From Alphaproteobacteria bacterium (GTDB taxonomy: Bacteria > Pseudomonadota > Alphaproteobacteria > Sphingomonadales > Kordiimonadaceae), in NCBI GenBank assembly GCA_013372975.1, contig JABXIS010000003.1:1-64000 (forward strand): 64,000 nt of DNA, given 5' to 3'. Of the stretch, positions 54,315-63,505 are shown piece by piece. The notes under the pieces are model-generated. The model had not been told where the DNA came from. It saw nothing but the letters and a program-made list of their open reading frames with translations, and did not search any database. Position 1 is the first letter of the stretch. Every line of letters starts with the position of its first letter. Both the position numbers and the translations under genes were made by a program.

Positions 54315-54368
54315 TTGCTGTTGTCTCCCAACTCCACCCTATTGGTGACGAATTGAATTTTTATTATA

Positions 54369-54854
54369 TTATGCAGCTTTCCCGCTGCTTTCAAAACCAA
54401 GTAGTTTGTCTACATCCAAAATTGGCAGAAGTTCATCTTTGAGCCTGTAAATGCCTCTGCTGACTTCCCGCCACCTGGGATCCAAGGTCACCGGATTACG
54501 TTCAAAATCCTGGTCATCCAGCGACAGCACTTCGCCAACCGTATCGATCTGTAGACTGTATGGCTCGTCGTTGTGTTCAACGACTACAGACATGCTTTGC
54601 TTACCTTCCTCTAGCGGCGGCAAACCCAATCGTTGACGCAGATCTATCGCAGTCACAATTTTGCCCCGAAGGTTCAAAACTCCGGACACCCACTCAGGCG
54701 AGAGTGGAATTCTAGTAATTTTTTGCGGGTTCAAAACATCATGAACACCCAGCACCGGTATGCCCAAAGTTTGGCCCGCCAGCCTGACCGTCACAAAATC
54801 CTGGGTACCTGTCGACACAAGGCTGAGATCATCGCGCACCACTAAGTTACTCAT
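54369..54854 (-). CDS. cheW: Chemotaxis coupling protein CheW
   Basis: A 161-residue SH3-like adaptor: FVTVRLAGQTLGIPVLGVHDVL, then IPLSPEWVSGVLNLRGKIVTAIDLRQRL and VVEHNDEPYSLQIDTVGEVL. It links receptors to CheA. Its ATG overlaps the cheA stop (ATGA). Confidence 0.95.
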   Translation of the reverse strand: MSNLVVRDDLSLVSTGTQDFVTVRLAGQTLGIPVLGVHDVLNPQKITRIPLSPEWVSGVLNLRGKIVTAIDLRQRLGLPPLEEGKQSMSVVVEHNDEPYSLQIDTVGEVLSLDDQDFERNPVTLDPRWREVSRGIYRLKDELLPILDVDKLLGFESSGKAA

Positions 54855-57800
54855 GCGGCATCTCCTTTAATCTTGAGCTGTTGCGCCAAGCTACGCAGCA
54901 ATGTTTCCTTGTCGAATTTGGCAATATAATCATCAAACCCTGCTTCATGGCCACGGCTGATGTCTCTTTCGGTAGCAAGAGAGGATAACGCCACAAGCGG
55001 CGTATCCGACCATTTACTATCTTTCTTCACTTCAGCCGCAAATTCGAACCCATTCATATCCGGCATTTCGATATCTGAGATAATCAGGTCGAACATCATG
55101 CCGTCTTCCATCAACGCAAGCGCTGCAGCTGCGCTGGAAACTGCTTTCACCTGATAGCCGGAAACAGTGAGCACAGGCCGCAGCATGTTGCGGAAGAAAT
55201 CACTGTCATCAATGAGTAGTACTTTCGCGCCCGCTGTGGGTGCTGCGTCATCAGACAAGTCCCTGCTCTTCAGCCAATCGGCAAACGCAAGACCAAGATA
55301 GTAGGCAACATCGATGACTTCAGAAGCTTTGCCACTGATGATGGCCGAGCCAACAACGCCCGGCTTGTCAGAGGCGAGCTTGATCGACAGCTCTTCCTCA
55401 ACGATGTCGAGGATCTCATCAACAGCAAGGCCCATAGTATATTCACGATCAGTGAAGACCAAAACCGGCTGACGCCCTTCCTCGCGGAACTTCATCTCGG
55501 GATGCGCCATAATAAGAGGCATCAGGGCACCGCGGTATTGCACCATGTGCTTGCCATCAGACACCTCAATTGTTTCCACATCCACTTCTTCGAGGCGAGC
55601 AACCAGCGCAAGAGGAACAGCCTTCGGATTGGCACCACCAGCACGGAAGACCAGCATGCTTTCTTTTTCCGATGTAGCTGCCCGACGCACAAGATCTTCC
55701 GCTTCGCTTTCTTCGCGATCATGATCGCCAACACCCGAATTGGCAAGTGTTGCAATACCATTAGGATCAAGGATCATGATTACGCTACCATCCCCCAGAA
55801 TGGTATTTCCTGAATAGATCTCCAGTTCTTTCAAGATCGGCGCAACCGGTTTCACGACAATTTCTTCGGTGTCAAAGACCTGATCGACGACGATGCCGAA
55901 AGTAAATGCGCCCACTTGAGTTACAACGATAAAGTCGTCCACATTTTCGCGATCATCGATTTCCTTGCGCGTGGTAAAGCCCAGAACTTCATTGAGATAA
56001 ACAAGAGGCAACAACCGATTTCTCAAGCGGAGGACCGGTGTATCTTTGATGGTTTCAATCTTGTGTTCCGAATTTTGCGAAGCCCTTACCAGCTCAAGTA
56101 CGCTGATCTGAGGAATGGCATAGCGCTCTTCCTGCGCCTTCACGATCAATCCCGCAACAATCGCCAACGTCAGAGGGATCTTGATCTGGAAAGTGGACCC
56201 TTTCCCTTCGATCGAGACCATGTCTATCGTGCCGCCGATTTTTTCGATGTTCGAACGAACAACGTCCATGCCTACACCTCGCCCGGAAACGCTGGTGATT
56301 TTTTCGGCCGTCGAAAAACCTGGATGGAAAATGAACTTTTGAATCTGAGCGTCGGACATGTCCGATAGCTCAGCCTGCGTCGCCAGCCCTTTTTCAAGAA
56401 TCTTGCTACTTAGTTTGCCGGCAGAAATTCCCCGGCCATCATCCTTGATTTCGATGATGATATGGCCACCTTCATGATACGCATTCAGGACAATGGTACC
56501 ATTTTCGGGCTTGCCTACGGCCATGCGTTCAGCTGGTGTTTCGATCCCGTGATCGGCAGAATTCCGAACCATATGGGTCAGAGGGTCCTTGATCAATTCC
56601 AGAACCTGACGATCAAGTTCTGTTTCCGCACCCAACATCTCAAGATCAATCTTCTTGTCGAGCTCGACCGTAAGATCTCGCACAATCCGAGGCAACTTCG
56701 CCCAAGCATTACCGATGGGCTGCATCCTCGTCTTCATGACGTTTTCTTGCAGCTCTGTGGTGCACTGGCTCAAACGTTGCAGTGGAACACCCAGCTCGGA
56801 ATTCTCCATATTCCGAGTGATCTGCAGAAGCTGGTTCCGGGTCAGAACAAGTTCAGACACCATATTCATCAGATCTTCCAGCAAATCCACACTCACGCGG
56901 ATGGACTGGGTGACCCTCTTTTGTTCCCGAGCACCTGATTGCGCCTGCGCTCCGGCCTGCGCACCGCCAGCCCCCTTAGTTTCGGCCTTGGTGAGTGCTT
57001 TAGAAGCATTTACTACCGCCTCGCGCACCAACTCAAAGCTCATGACTGCTTCGTCGCAAATGTCACCATCCACCTGACATTCACCCAATACCACTTTGAT
57101 CATCTCCAGTAGCTGATCAAAATTTTTCTCTGAGAAGCCCGCTACCGAAACAAGCTGTCGCCCAACGTTATCAGCTGCATCAAGGTCATCCTTGAATATT
57201 GCCAGCATCAAGCCCATAAACTGGCCCTTTCGCTGGTCAATAGTGTTGGAAAAGAACTTCGCCAAAGAGCCATCACTCTCCAGGCGCTGTGCGATCAAAT
57301 GTGCGGCAACAGCAATCGTGTCTTCGCCGCCAATTCTATCAAAGAGGGACCCTCCGCTCGGTGCAGCTGAAGAGGGCGCCGCGTCTGCTTCGCCTTCTTC
57401 CGTACCCATTTCTTCTGGCCCTGGCGCATTGGCAAATGCTGCCTCCAACTCTTCCAGCGAAACCTCGCCTGGCTTGAGGGTACGGCCAAGTGCAGGGTCA
57501 ACAATCTCGCCTTCGACCGTGTCTGGTTCAGGATCTGGTGCAGCCCCAGCACCTTCAGCGATAGCATCAAGGCGATTGATAAGCTCACTATCATCGCCTT
57601 CAGGTTCTTCTTCCGTAGCTTCCAAGCCAGCAAGAATTTCTTTAATTCTATCCAGGCTCTCCAGAATGACTGTCACCGCATGTTCCGAGACTTCCAACTC
57701 GCCATCACGGAATTTACCAAGAACATTTTCGGAGGAGTGCGCCACGGACTCAAGCCGCGGCAAGCCAAGGAAGCCACAGGTCCCCTTGATTGTATGAACA

Positions 57801-57925
57801 AGGCGGAAGATATTATCCAGCACTTCCTTGTTGTTAGGATCCTGTTCCAGTTTCACCAATTCCACGTCAACGACATCAATGCTTTCTGCCGTTTCTGTCA
57901 GAAATTCGTTTAACAAATCATCCAT
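54851..57925 (-). CDS. cheA: Hybrid chemotaxis histidine kinase CheA with globin-like insert
   Basis: A 1024-residue kinase. Domains in order: Hpt (1-105, H44 in LVHTIKGTCGFLGL); acidic linker; a truncated-globin-like segment (about 193-308, LFDRIGGEDTIAVAA to ELVREAVV); dimerisation helices (340-400); HATPase with HMVRNSADHGIE, DDGRGIS and GRGVGMDVV; a first CheW-like domain (from about 560); a second CheW-like segment (about 720-860); and a C-terminal receiver (890-1015) with acceptor D in LIISDIEMPDMNG. An attached receiver on CheA suggests a phosphate sink or a second output. The globin-like insert is unusual and is treated in the findings. Confidence 0.93.
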   Translation of the reverse strand: MDDLLNEFLTETAESIDVVDVELVKLEQDPNNKEVLDNIFRLVHTIKGTCGFLGLPRLESVAHSSENVLGKFRDGELEVSEHAVTVILESLDRIKEILAGLEATEEEPEGDDSELINRLDAIAEGAGAAPDPEPDTVEGEIVDPALGRTLKPGEVSLEELEAAFANAPGPEEMGTEEGEADAAPSSAAPSGGSLFDRIGGEDTIAVAAHLIAQRLESDGSLAKFFSNTIDQRKGQFMGLMLAIFKDDLDAADNVGRQLVSVAGFSEKNFDQLLEMIKVVLGECQVDGDICDEAVMSFELVREAVVNASKALTKAETKGAGGAQAGAQAQSGAREQKRVTQSIRVSVDLLEDLMNMVSELVLTRNQLLQITRNMENSELGVPLQRLSQCTTELQENVMKTRMQPIGNAWAKLPRIVRDLTVELDKKIDLEMLGAETELDRQVLELIKDPLTHMVRNSADHGIETPAERMAVGKPENGTIVLNAYHEGGHIIIEIKDDGRGISAGKLSSKILEKGLATQAELSDMSDAQIQKFIFHPGFSTAEKITSVSGRGVGMDVVRSNIEKIGGTIDMVSIEGKGSTFQIKIPLTLAIVAGLIVKAQEERYAIPQISVLELVRASQNSEHKIETIKDTPVLRLRNRLLPLVYLNEVLGFTTRKEIDDRENVDDFIVVTQVGAFTFGIVVDQVFDTEEIVVKPVAPILKELEIYSGNTILGDGSVIMILDPNGIATLANSGVGDHDREESEAEDLVRRAATSEKESMLVFRAGGANPKAVPLALVARLEEVDVETIEVSDGKHMVQYRGALMPLIMAHPEMKFREEGRQPVLVFTDREYTMGLAVDEILDIVEEELSIKLASDKPGVVGSAIISGKASEVIDVAYYLGLAFADWLKSRDLSDDAAPTAGAKVLLIDDSDFFRNMLRPVLTVSGYQVKAVSSAAAALALMEDGMMFDLIISDIEMPDMNGFEFAAEVKKDSKWSDTPLVALSSLATERDISRGHEAGFDDYIAKFDKETLLRSLAQQLKIKGDAA
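57002..57349 (-). other. Segment coding a truncated-globin-like domain in CheA
   Basis: Residues about 193-308 of CheA align by eye with group I truncated globins: LFDRIGGE at the start, then AQRLESDGSLAKFF, and GRQLVSVAGFSEKNFDQLL. The usual proximal histidine position, before the AG of the G-L-G turn, seems to be V259, so haem binding is unlikely. Confidence 0.5.
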
Positions 57926-58060
57926 TTTTTAACTTCCCCGGAAGCTTGGCCCCATGTTCATCAACACATAGAATGCTTTCAAGCAATTGGCTACAAGATG
58001 CGAATGTATCCTATGAATCGATGTAAAAAATTACCTCAATTGAACCTTCGCCAAAAAGAG

Positions 58061-58075
58061 TTAAGAACCTGTAAA
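58061..58075 (-). promoter_or_regulatory. CtrA-like box upstream of cheA
   Basis: On the minus strand TTTA-CAGGTTC-TTAAC fits the CtrA box with one mismatch. It lies in the 157-base gap between chpT and cheA, 135 bases before cheA, so it may give cheA its own CtrA-controlled promoter. Confidence 0.5.
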
Positions 58076-58082
58076 ACTTTTC

Positions 58083-58736
58083 CTATTCTGCGCTGCTTTC
58101 GGCAGCAAAATCAATCTCTGCAACGATAGATATTCTGCTTTCTTCCATAACCTCCAACACTAATGATCCGCCGCTATCCCTGGCGATAACCTGTGCAAGG
58201 TAGGCTGGAGCAGCTCTTGGGTCCACTTCCGCCTCGGAGAGTTTTCCCTCAATCGCCGAGCGAACAACAGGTTGAAGAATAATTCTCTGCCCTTCTCCTG
58301 AAACCAAAAGCCTGCTCTTCTCGCTGTCAGCAGTCATCTCCATTTTAAGAGTACCGCCCCGGATCATCGTTTCCGAAACTACAAGGCCGAGATTCAGTAA
58401 AACTTTTATGAAATTCTTTGACCCACTCCCCTGCGGCACCTTCCAGTCCAACTGGACCTTGGTTCCTTCTAGAAAAGCCCTTAGCGCTTTTTCACATTCT
58501 CTAAGATCCAACTGCGAAGAAAAGCCACCTGCAGCGCCAAACGCAAGCCGAAAGAACAAGAGCTTGTTGCTTGTTTGCCTTGTTGACTTGTCGATCAAGT
58601 CCAGGACCGCATCGCGCATGGACGCGTCTTTTTCATCTTGAAGGATTTCCAGGCCGTTATTGATCGCTCCGACCGGGCTCACAAGATCGTGACACAATCT
58701 CGAACAGAGCAGTGCCGCAAAATCGATGTTTGCCAT
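58083..58736 (-). CDS. chpT: Histidine phosphotransferase ChpT
   Basis: A 217-residue protein. The start at 58736 follows AAGGAGG; an open frame extending to 58838 lacks a ribosome site. H16 in SRLCHDLVSPVGAINNGLEIL is the phospho-histidine, and the C-terminal GHKL-like fold ending with GGSLVLEVMEE is degenerate, as in ChpT. In Caulobacter ChpT carries phosphate from CckA to CtrA and CpdR. Its place directly before cheA is notable. Divergent from cysQ. Confidence 0.9.
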   Translation of the reverse strand: MANIDFAALLCSRLCHDLVSPVGAINNGLEILQDEKDASMRDAVLDLIDKSTRQTSNKLLFFRLAFGAAGGFSSQLDLRECEKALRAFLEGTKVQLDWKVPQGSGSKNFIKVLLNLGLVVSETMIRGGTLKMEMTADSEKSRLLVSGEGQRIILQPVVRSAIEGKLSEAEVDPRAAPAYLAQVIARDSGGSLVLEVMEESRISIVAEIDFAAESSAE

Positions 58737-58876
58737 GAATAGATCCCTCCTTAGATGTTGCTGCAAACCAGCCAAACCACTAAATAGCGCTTGCGATTTT
58801 TTCCAATCATGGCAGAACCATACCCAACAGACCTCCACCCGCCAAGACGCGAAACATATTATTTACAGGAACGCCA

Positions 58877-59692
58877 ATGTCTCTTGATCTCTCAGCCATG
58901 ATCCCTGCCCTTACAGAAACAGTCTTGGAAGCAGGCAAAACAGTCATGGAGGTATATGAGACTGATTTTGAAGTTTATGGCAAAGCAGATCAGTCACCAG
59001 TAACCGAGGCTGACCGCAGAGGCGAAGCTGTAATTGAAGCGGCCCTTAAAGAAATTGCACCTAATATTCCAATCGTGGGAGAGGAAGCCAAATCCGAGGG
59101 CAAATGCCCAGATATTTCGGGTGGCCTTTTCTGGCTTGTCGATCCCCTCGACGGCACCAAGGAGTTTATCAAAAAAGGCTCCGATTTCACGGTGAACATT
59201 GGGTTGATCAGAAACGGGTCCCCTATTATGGGCTTTGTTCTGGCGCCCGCTTTGGGAAAACTTTACTGGGGTATCGTTGGCCAAGGGGCCTGGATTGCAG
59301 ATGTAAAGGGCGACGCCGTGGAAAATACGAAGGATATAAAGAGCAGAAAAGCGGATCCTTCCAATCTGGTTATCGTTGCATCGAAATCCCATCGATCGCC
59401 CGAACTGGAAGCGTGGCTGGAACATTTCCCTAGTGCCGAGAATGTATCGATCGGTTCTAGCCTCAAGCTCTGCCTCGTCGCAACTGGCGAAGCAGATCTC
59501 TATCCTAGACTGGGCCCCACATGCGAGTGGGATACGGCGGCCGCTCATGCCGTTTTGTTGGCCGCAGGCGGCCACGTCGAAACACCTGAGGGCACCCCTC
59601 TGACATACGCGAAGGACCTCAAAACCTTTCTGAATCCATGGTTCCTTTGCAGGGCCGACACCAGTTTCGATGTACCAAAACTAAGTGCATAA
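58877..59692 (+). CDS. cysQ: 3'(2'),5'-bisphosphate nucleotidase CysQ
   Basis: A 271-residue phosphatase of the inositol monophosphatase fold that removes 3'-phosphate from PAP during sulfate assimilation. The metal site is VDPLDGTKEF with the following GSDFTVNIGLI, GEEAKSEG upstream and WDTAAAHAVLLAAGG near the C-terminus. All are typical of CysQ rather than SuhB. It is divergent from chpT. Confidence 0.93.
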   Translation: MSLDLSAMIPALTETVLEAGKTVMEVYETDFEVYGKADQSPVTEADRRGEAVIEAALKEIAPNIPIVGEEAKSEGKCPDISGGLFWLVDPLDGTKEFIKKGSDFTVNIGLIRNGSPIMGFVLAPALGKLYWGIVGQGAWIADVKGDAVENTKDIKSRKADPSNLVIVASKSHRSPELEAWLEHFPSAENVSIGSSLKLCLVATGEADLYPRLGPTCEWDTAAAHAVLLAAGGHVETPEGTPLTYAKDLKTFLNPWFLCRADTSFDVPKLSA

Positions 59693-59763
59693 TATCATTT
59701 CAGTTTCTGGGTTTTGACTTTCTGCCTTTCCGAGGTAAGCTTTTGGAAATCGGGGAGGCAGAA

Positions 59764-60330
59764 ATGGCATTACTCATCTTGGGCGTGGCCCTGTTTACAC
59801 TTCTTCATCTTGTTCCTATTTTCGCGACCGAAACCCGGGCAAGCGTAGTCTCGCGCATCAGTGAAAACGGCTACAAGGCCCTATATTCTCTTGCCACATT
59901 CTCGGCGTTTTATTTCATCTACAAGGGCTGGACACTTTCTGAGGTTACGTTTCTCTATAGCCCGCCCAGTTGGAGCCCTCATGCAACCGCCCTTTTGGTT
60001 CTGATAGGGTTTGTGCTCTTCTTCTCCAGCAGGGCGCCTACCAATATAAAGCGATATATTCGACACCCACAGTTAGCCGGGCTTGCCTGCTGGGCGGCTG
60101 GACATCTGCTTTCAAATGGCGAAACACGATCGGTAATATTGTTTGCTGGCCTCGGAGTTTGGTCTGTCATTGCGATGCTGGGCTCTAACAGGCGCGATGG
60201 CGAATGGATCAAACCAGAATCACAATCGCTCGCCAAAGACATCGTCACCATTGTCATTGGCTTGGCGCTCTACATTGGCTTTGCCTTCTGGGCACATGAG
60301 TTTCTCTTCGGAATGAGGCCGTTCCCTTAG
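59764..60330 (+). CDS. NnrU family membrane protein
   Basis: A 188-residue protein; ATG at 59764 follows GGGGAGGCA. About five hydrophobic helices (LLILGVALFTLLHLVPIF, ALYSLATFSAFYFIYKGW) and the pattern RYIRHPQLAGLACWAAGHLLSNG match NnrU, a membrane family linked to nitric oxide reduction in some denitrifiers and to isoprenoid metabolism elsewhere. No nitrogen-oxide genes are nearby, so its role here is open. Confidence 0.85.
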   Translation: MALLILGVALFTLLHLVPIFATETRASVVSRISENGYKALYSLATFSAFYFIYKGWTLSEVTFLYSPPSWSPHATALLVLIGFVLFFSSRAPTNIKRYIRHPQLAGLACWAAGHLLSNGETRSVILFAGLGVWSVIAMLGSNRRDGEWIKPESQSLAKDIVTIVIGLALYIGFAFWAHEFLFGMRPFP

Positions 60331-60433
60331 TTTTGACGATGACATAGCAGCCCTAACAATCTGTTCATAAAATTGGTCTAGGCTTTTCAATGAATATCAG
60401 ACAATGAGGCAAGGAAGGGACTGTTCGAACAAT

Positions 60434-61180
60434 ATGAAGAGATTTCTTGCAACCGTTTCATTTTCGTTCGCTCTGGGTTTTTCCGGCATGACATCTGCCG
60501 AGGAAACCAGCCTCACACTTTTGACCGAAGAAAACCCACCCTACAGCTATCAAGACATAGAAAGTGGCGACCTAAAAGGAACTGGTGTCTCGTTGGTAAA
60601 AGAATTGATGCGCCGATCCAACACAAAATTCACTCTGACTCTTTTGCCTTGGAAAAGGGCTTTTAGAGAGGCCCAAGAAAATGAAAACACTTGTGTGTTC
60701 GTCGTAAACCGCACACCCGCCAGGGAGCCGCTTTTTTCATGGGTTGGCCCACTGTTTGAAGGTGGATGGGCAGTTTATAAACGGCCTGATAGCGAAATTA
60801 CGATCCAGACACCCGCAGATATGAAGCCATATAACGTAGTTGGGAAATCGGGCAGTGCTTCGGTCGATGAAATCGAAAAAGCCGCAGGGATAAAAATCAT
60901 CCGCACAGGAAAAGACGAATTGGCAGCAAAGATGCTGTATTACGGACGTGCTGACTTATGGGTATCTGGCGTTGTCGATGGTCCTTTGGGAGCCAAGGCG
61001 GCCGGCCTGCCTGCACCTGCATTGGCGCTCCTTTGGAAAAAGGCAAATCTATCGCTCGCCTGTTCGCGACAGACGAATACAGCCCTTATTGAACAGCTGA
61101 ATAAGATCAACCAGTCGCTGGACGAACTAAGAAAAGAAGTCCTTGCACTTCATTCAAGCGCACTTTCTCAGGCACAATAG
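60434..61180 (+). CDS. Periplasmic solute-binding protein, family 3 type
   Basis: 248 residues from the ATG at 60434, which gives a clean signal peptide (KRFLATVSFSFALGFSGMTSA-EET); an ATG at 60404 would add 10 odd residues. The body opens LTLLTEENPPYSYQD, with LLPWKRAFREAQEN and VVNRTPAREPLFSWVGPL. It belongs to the same broad orphan class as 26800-27576. The stop of the next gene begins one base later, tail to tail. Confidence 0.78.
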   Translation: MKRFLATVSFSFALGFSGMTSAEETSLTLLTEENPPYSYQDIESGDLKGTGVSLVKELMRRSNTKFTLTLLPWKRAFREAQENENTCVFVVNRTPAREPLFSWVGPLFEGGWAVYKRPDSEITIQTPADMKPYNVVGKSGSASVDEIEKAAGIKIIRTGKDELAAKMLYYGRADLWVSGVVDGPLGAKAAGLPAPALALLWKKANLSLACSRQTNTALIEQLNKINQSLDELRKEVLALHSSALSQAQ

Positions 61181-61948
61181 TTATTGGTTTCCATGCCACT
61201 TTTTATAAAGGCGCTCTACACTACCATCTCTGAACAACCTTTGCAGTTCCGTCGAGAATGCCTCAGCATGAACTGAACATGGCGATTTTCTCGAAAAAGA
61301 CATATATACTTCGTGACTATCGACCGCCTTTGGATGTGTTATCAGGTCTGAATCCTCTGCCTCAAAATCTTCAGAAAACATTGAGTTTCTACCGATCACC
61401 AAATAATCCACCCGACCCGCGCGCAACATAGCAACGAGGTTTGCCTGAAGGGGCGTAGCGATTACATCCAGTTTTTGTTTAAGAAATCGATCAAAGGCCT
61501 CGCCCCGGCTATCACCACCAATCGTCCCGCCTTTCAAGGAGATCAGATCGGACCACCTGTCGTATTCAAAAGGCCTGTCCTTGTGCATAATCAACACGGT
61601 ATCCTCTCGCCAATAAGGACCGGAAAAAACCATGTCTCTCTCGCGAGTCTCCGTCCGATACAATGCAACCAACAACTCGATTTCACCTACCTCATGTAGC
61701 CTTACGGCACGTCGCCAACTTCCAGCATTTCTGACTTGAACGCCTATACCCAGTCGGTCTCCCACCATTCTCGAAATGTCAGGGCCCACACCAATGATCT
61801 GTCCATCACTTAAAAAAGATAACGGAGCATATTCGGGTGGGCCGCTGGCGACTATGGTGTTGCATTGGCCTTCATTCTCGGATGCAAGCGCACTCGTCGC
61901 TACAGCAACCAATGCCATCAACAAAAGTGAAAATATCAAATGCCGCAT
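61181..61948 (-). CDS. Periplasmic solute-binding protein, family 3 type
   Basis: 255 residues; start chosen at 61948, where a normal signal peptide begins (RHLIFSLLLMALVAVATSALAS). Typical SBP_bac_3 features are YAPLSFLSDGQIIGVGPDISRMVGDRLG and FSGPYWREDTVLIM, and the C-terminus ends LYKKWHGNQ. No permease is adjacent. It converges on 60434-61180 with no gap. Confidence 0.8.
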   Translation of the reverse strand: MRHLIFSLLLMALVAVATSALASENEGQCNTIVASGPPEYAPLSFLSDGQIIGVGPDISRMVGDRLGIGVQVRNAGSWRRAVRLHEVGEIELLVALYRTETRERDMVFSGPYWREDTVLIMHKDRPFEYDRWSDLISLKGGTIGGDSRGEAFDRFLKQKLDVIATPLQANLVAMLRAGRVDYLVIGRNSMFSEDFEAEDSDLITHPKAVDSHEVYMSFSRKSPCSVHAEAFSTELQRLFRDGSVERLYKKWHGNQ

Positions 61949-62029
61949 TCCATTTCTTTCGCTTGCACGGCGTCTACTGGCATCGATCATTACCGACTTG
62001 CCTTAAGCCTTCCTTAAAGTCCGTGTCGC

Positions 62030-63316
62030 CTAACGCTTCGAATTCATTACAGCATGCCTCACCCGACGTATCAGCAAAAATGTAGTCAACAGCACAAAGG
62101 GGGCGGCGATGCCCGTAGAGATACCAACGTCGATGGGTACGCCGCCTGCCTTCATCGCCTTCAGAGCCATTGCAATAATTCCAAGGGCATAATAGCTAAT
62201 TGCTACCACGGAAAGACCTTCAACGGTTTCCTGCAACCTCAACTGCACCCGGGCCCGCCTGTTCATGGAAGCAAGCAACGCCTTGTTTTGACGCTGAGAA
62301 TCAAGCTCAACTTGTGTCCGTAGGAGGCCGGCCGCCCTGTCGACACGTCGTGCTAATTCGGCCAATCTTTTGGATGCGGCATCGCACGTTCGCATCGCAG
62401 GCACCAAATGGCGCTCAAGAAAGCTGGAAAGCCTCTGGCTTCCTGGGATGCGGCCTTCCCTGGTTTCTTGAAAACGCCGTTCAACTAGTGAGTGGTAAGC
62501 TTTTGCCGCAGAAAACCTGAAGCTTGTTTTTGCCACTAAATGTTCTGTTCGCGCAGCCAACTTCAAAAGGCTATTCAAGTGCAACTCTGCATCTTCACCT
62601 TCAACAGAACCCGCCATCTGGGCCACTGTATCCTTCAAGGTTGCTTCAATATCGGCAGATTGTGCCATCACATCCCTCGCGACAGGAAGCGCCATCAACG
62701 CGAGATGCCCATAGGTGAAAACCTCGACCATACGCTGAACAAGTCGCCCGGTCCGATTCTCTGAAAGGTCATCACAAATCAGCGCCAAACGCATGAAACT
62801 ATCATCATGAATTCGAAAATCGGACCAAGCGCTGGACCGGCTCCCTGAAACCTTGCTGCCCGCCACGTCTTTGTGCCAGAAAGGCGCAAAACAGGCTTCC
62901 TTGGATTGCTCGTCATTTGCGTCCACCAACTCGATATTCAGGGCCACGACCATGTCACCGGGGATATTCTGAAACCAATTGGAAGGAAGTGCCTCTGCTG
63001 CGGCAACAGTAAAAGGTATGTCACGCCCACTTTTTACCGCCACAGTGTAGGATGTAAATTCGGTGTGACGCTCCCATTTCAGGAAGAATGCGCCAAAATC
63101 TGCCATATGGTGCCGCCCGCCTTTTGGGGGCCTTGCTACGCCGAATGTATCACATAACTGTTCCAGATGACGCCGATCACGCCGCCCGCCATCCTCACCC
63201 GACATATAGGCAAAGTGACTAATTCTAGCCGGGGCCCTCAAACTAAAGGCAGGGCGCCCATGTAGTTCCTTATTTATGTCCACCCGAACCGGATCAGACA
63301 GGAAGGAAATATCCAT
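62030..63316 (-). CDS. DUF3422 family membrane protein
   Basis: 428 residues; the start at 63316 follows GGAGAGAGTGG. N-terminal LHGRPAFSLRAPARISHFAYMSG and GGRHHMADFGAFFLKWERHTEFTSYT are DUF3422 signatures. A helical middle ends in two membrane segments near the C-terminus (VVAISYYALGIIAMAL and ISTGIAAPFVLLTTFLLI). The family is common in alphaproteobacteria and uncharacterised. Confidence 0.88.
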   Translation of the reverse strand: MDISFLSDPVRVDINKELHGRPAFSLRAPARISHFAYMSGEDGGRRDRRHLEQLCDTFGVARPPKGGRHHMADFGAFFLKWERHTEFTSYTVAVKSGRDIPFTVAAAEALPSNWFQNIPGDMVVALNIELVDANDEQSKEACFAPFWHKDVAGSKVSGSRSSAWSDFRIHDDSFMRLALICDDLSENRTGRLVQRMVEVFTYGHLALMALPVARDVMAQSADIEATLKDTVAQMAGSVEGEDAELHLNSLLKLAARTEHLVAKTSFRFSAAKAYHSLVERRFQETREGRIPGSQRLSSFLERHLVPAMRTCDAASKRLAELARRVDRAAGLLRTQVELDSQRQNKALLASMNRRARVQLRLQETVEGLSVVAISYYALGIIAMALKAMKAGGVPIDVGISTGIAAPFVLLTTFLLIRRVRHAVMNSKR

Positions 63317-63505
63317 TACCACTCTCTCCAAGCATGTGAGAGAGTCCTACCCCAAGAATGTTGCCCGCCAGCACTTTAGCCATTAAGGCCAATAGTTGCG
63401 CGCTGGATTTTCTTAGTTTGCCATTAAATTTGACTAAGCTGACAGAAGCACCCTTTACAATTTAATGTCTTCAATTAATATCTGCGAAAGGGGAGAGAGA
63501 TATTC

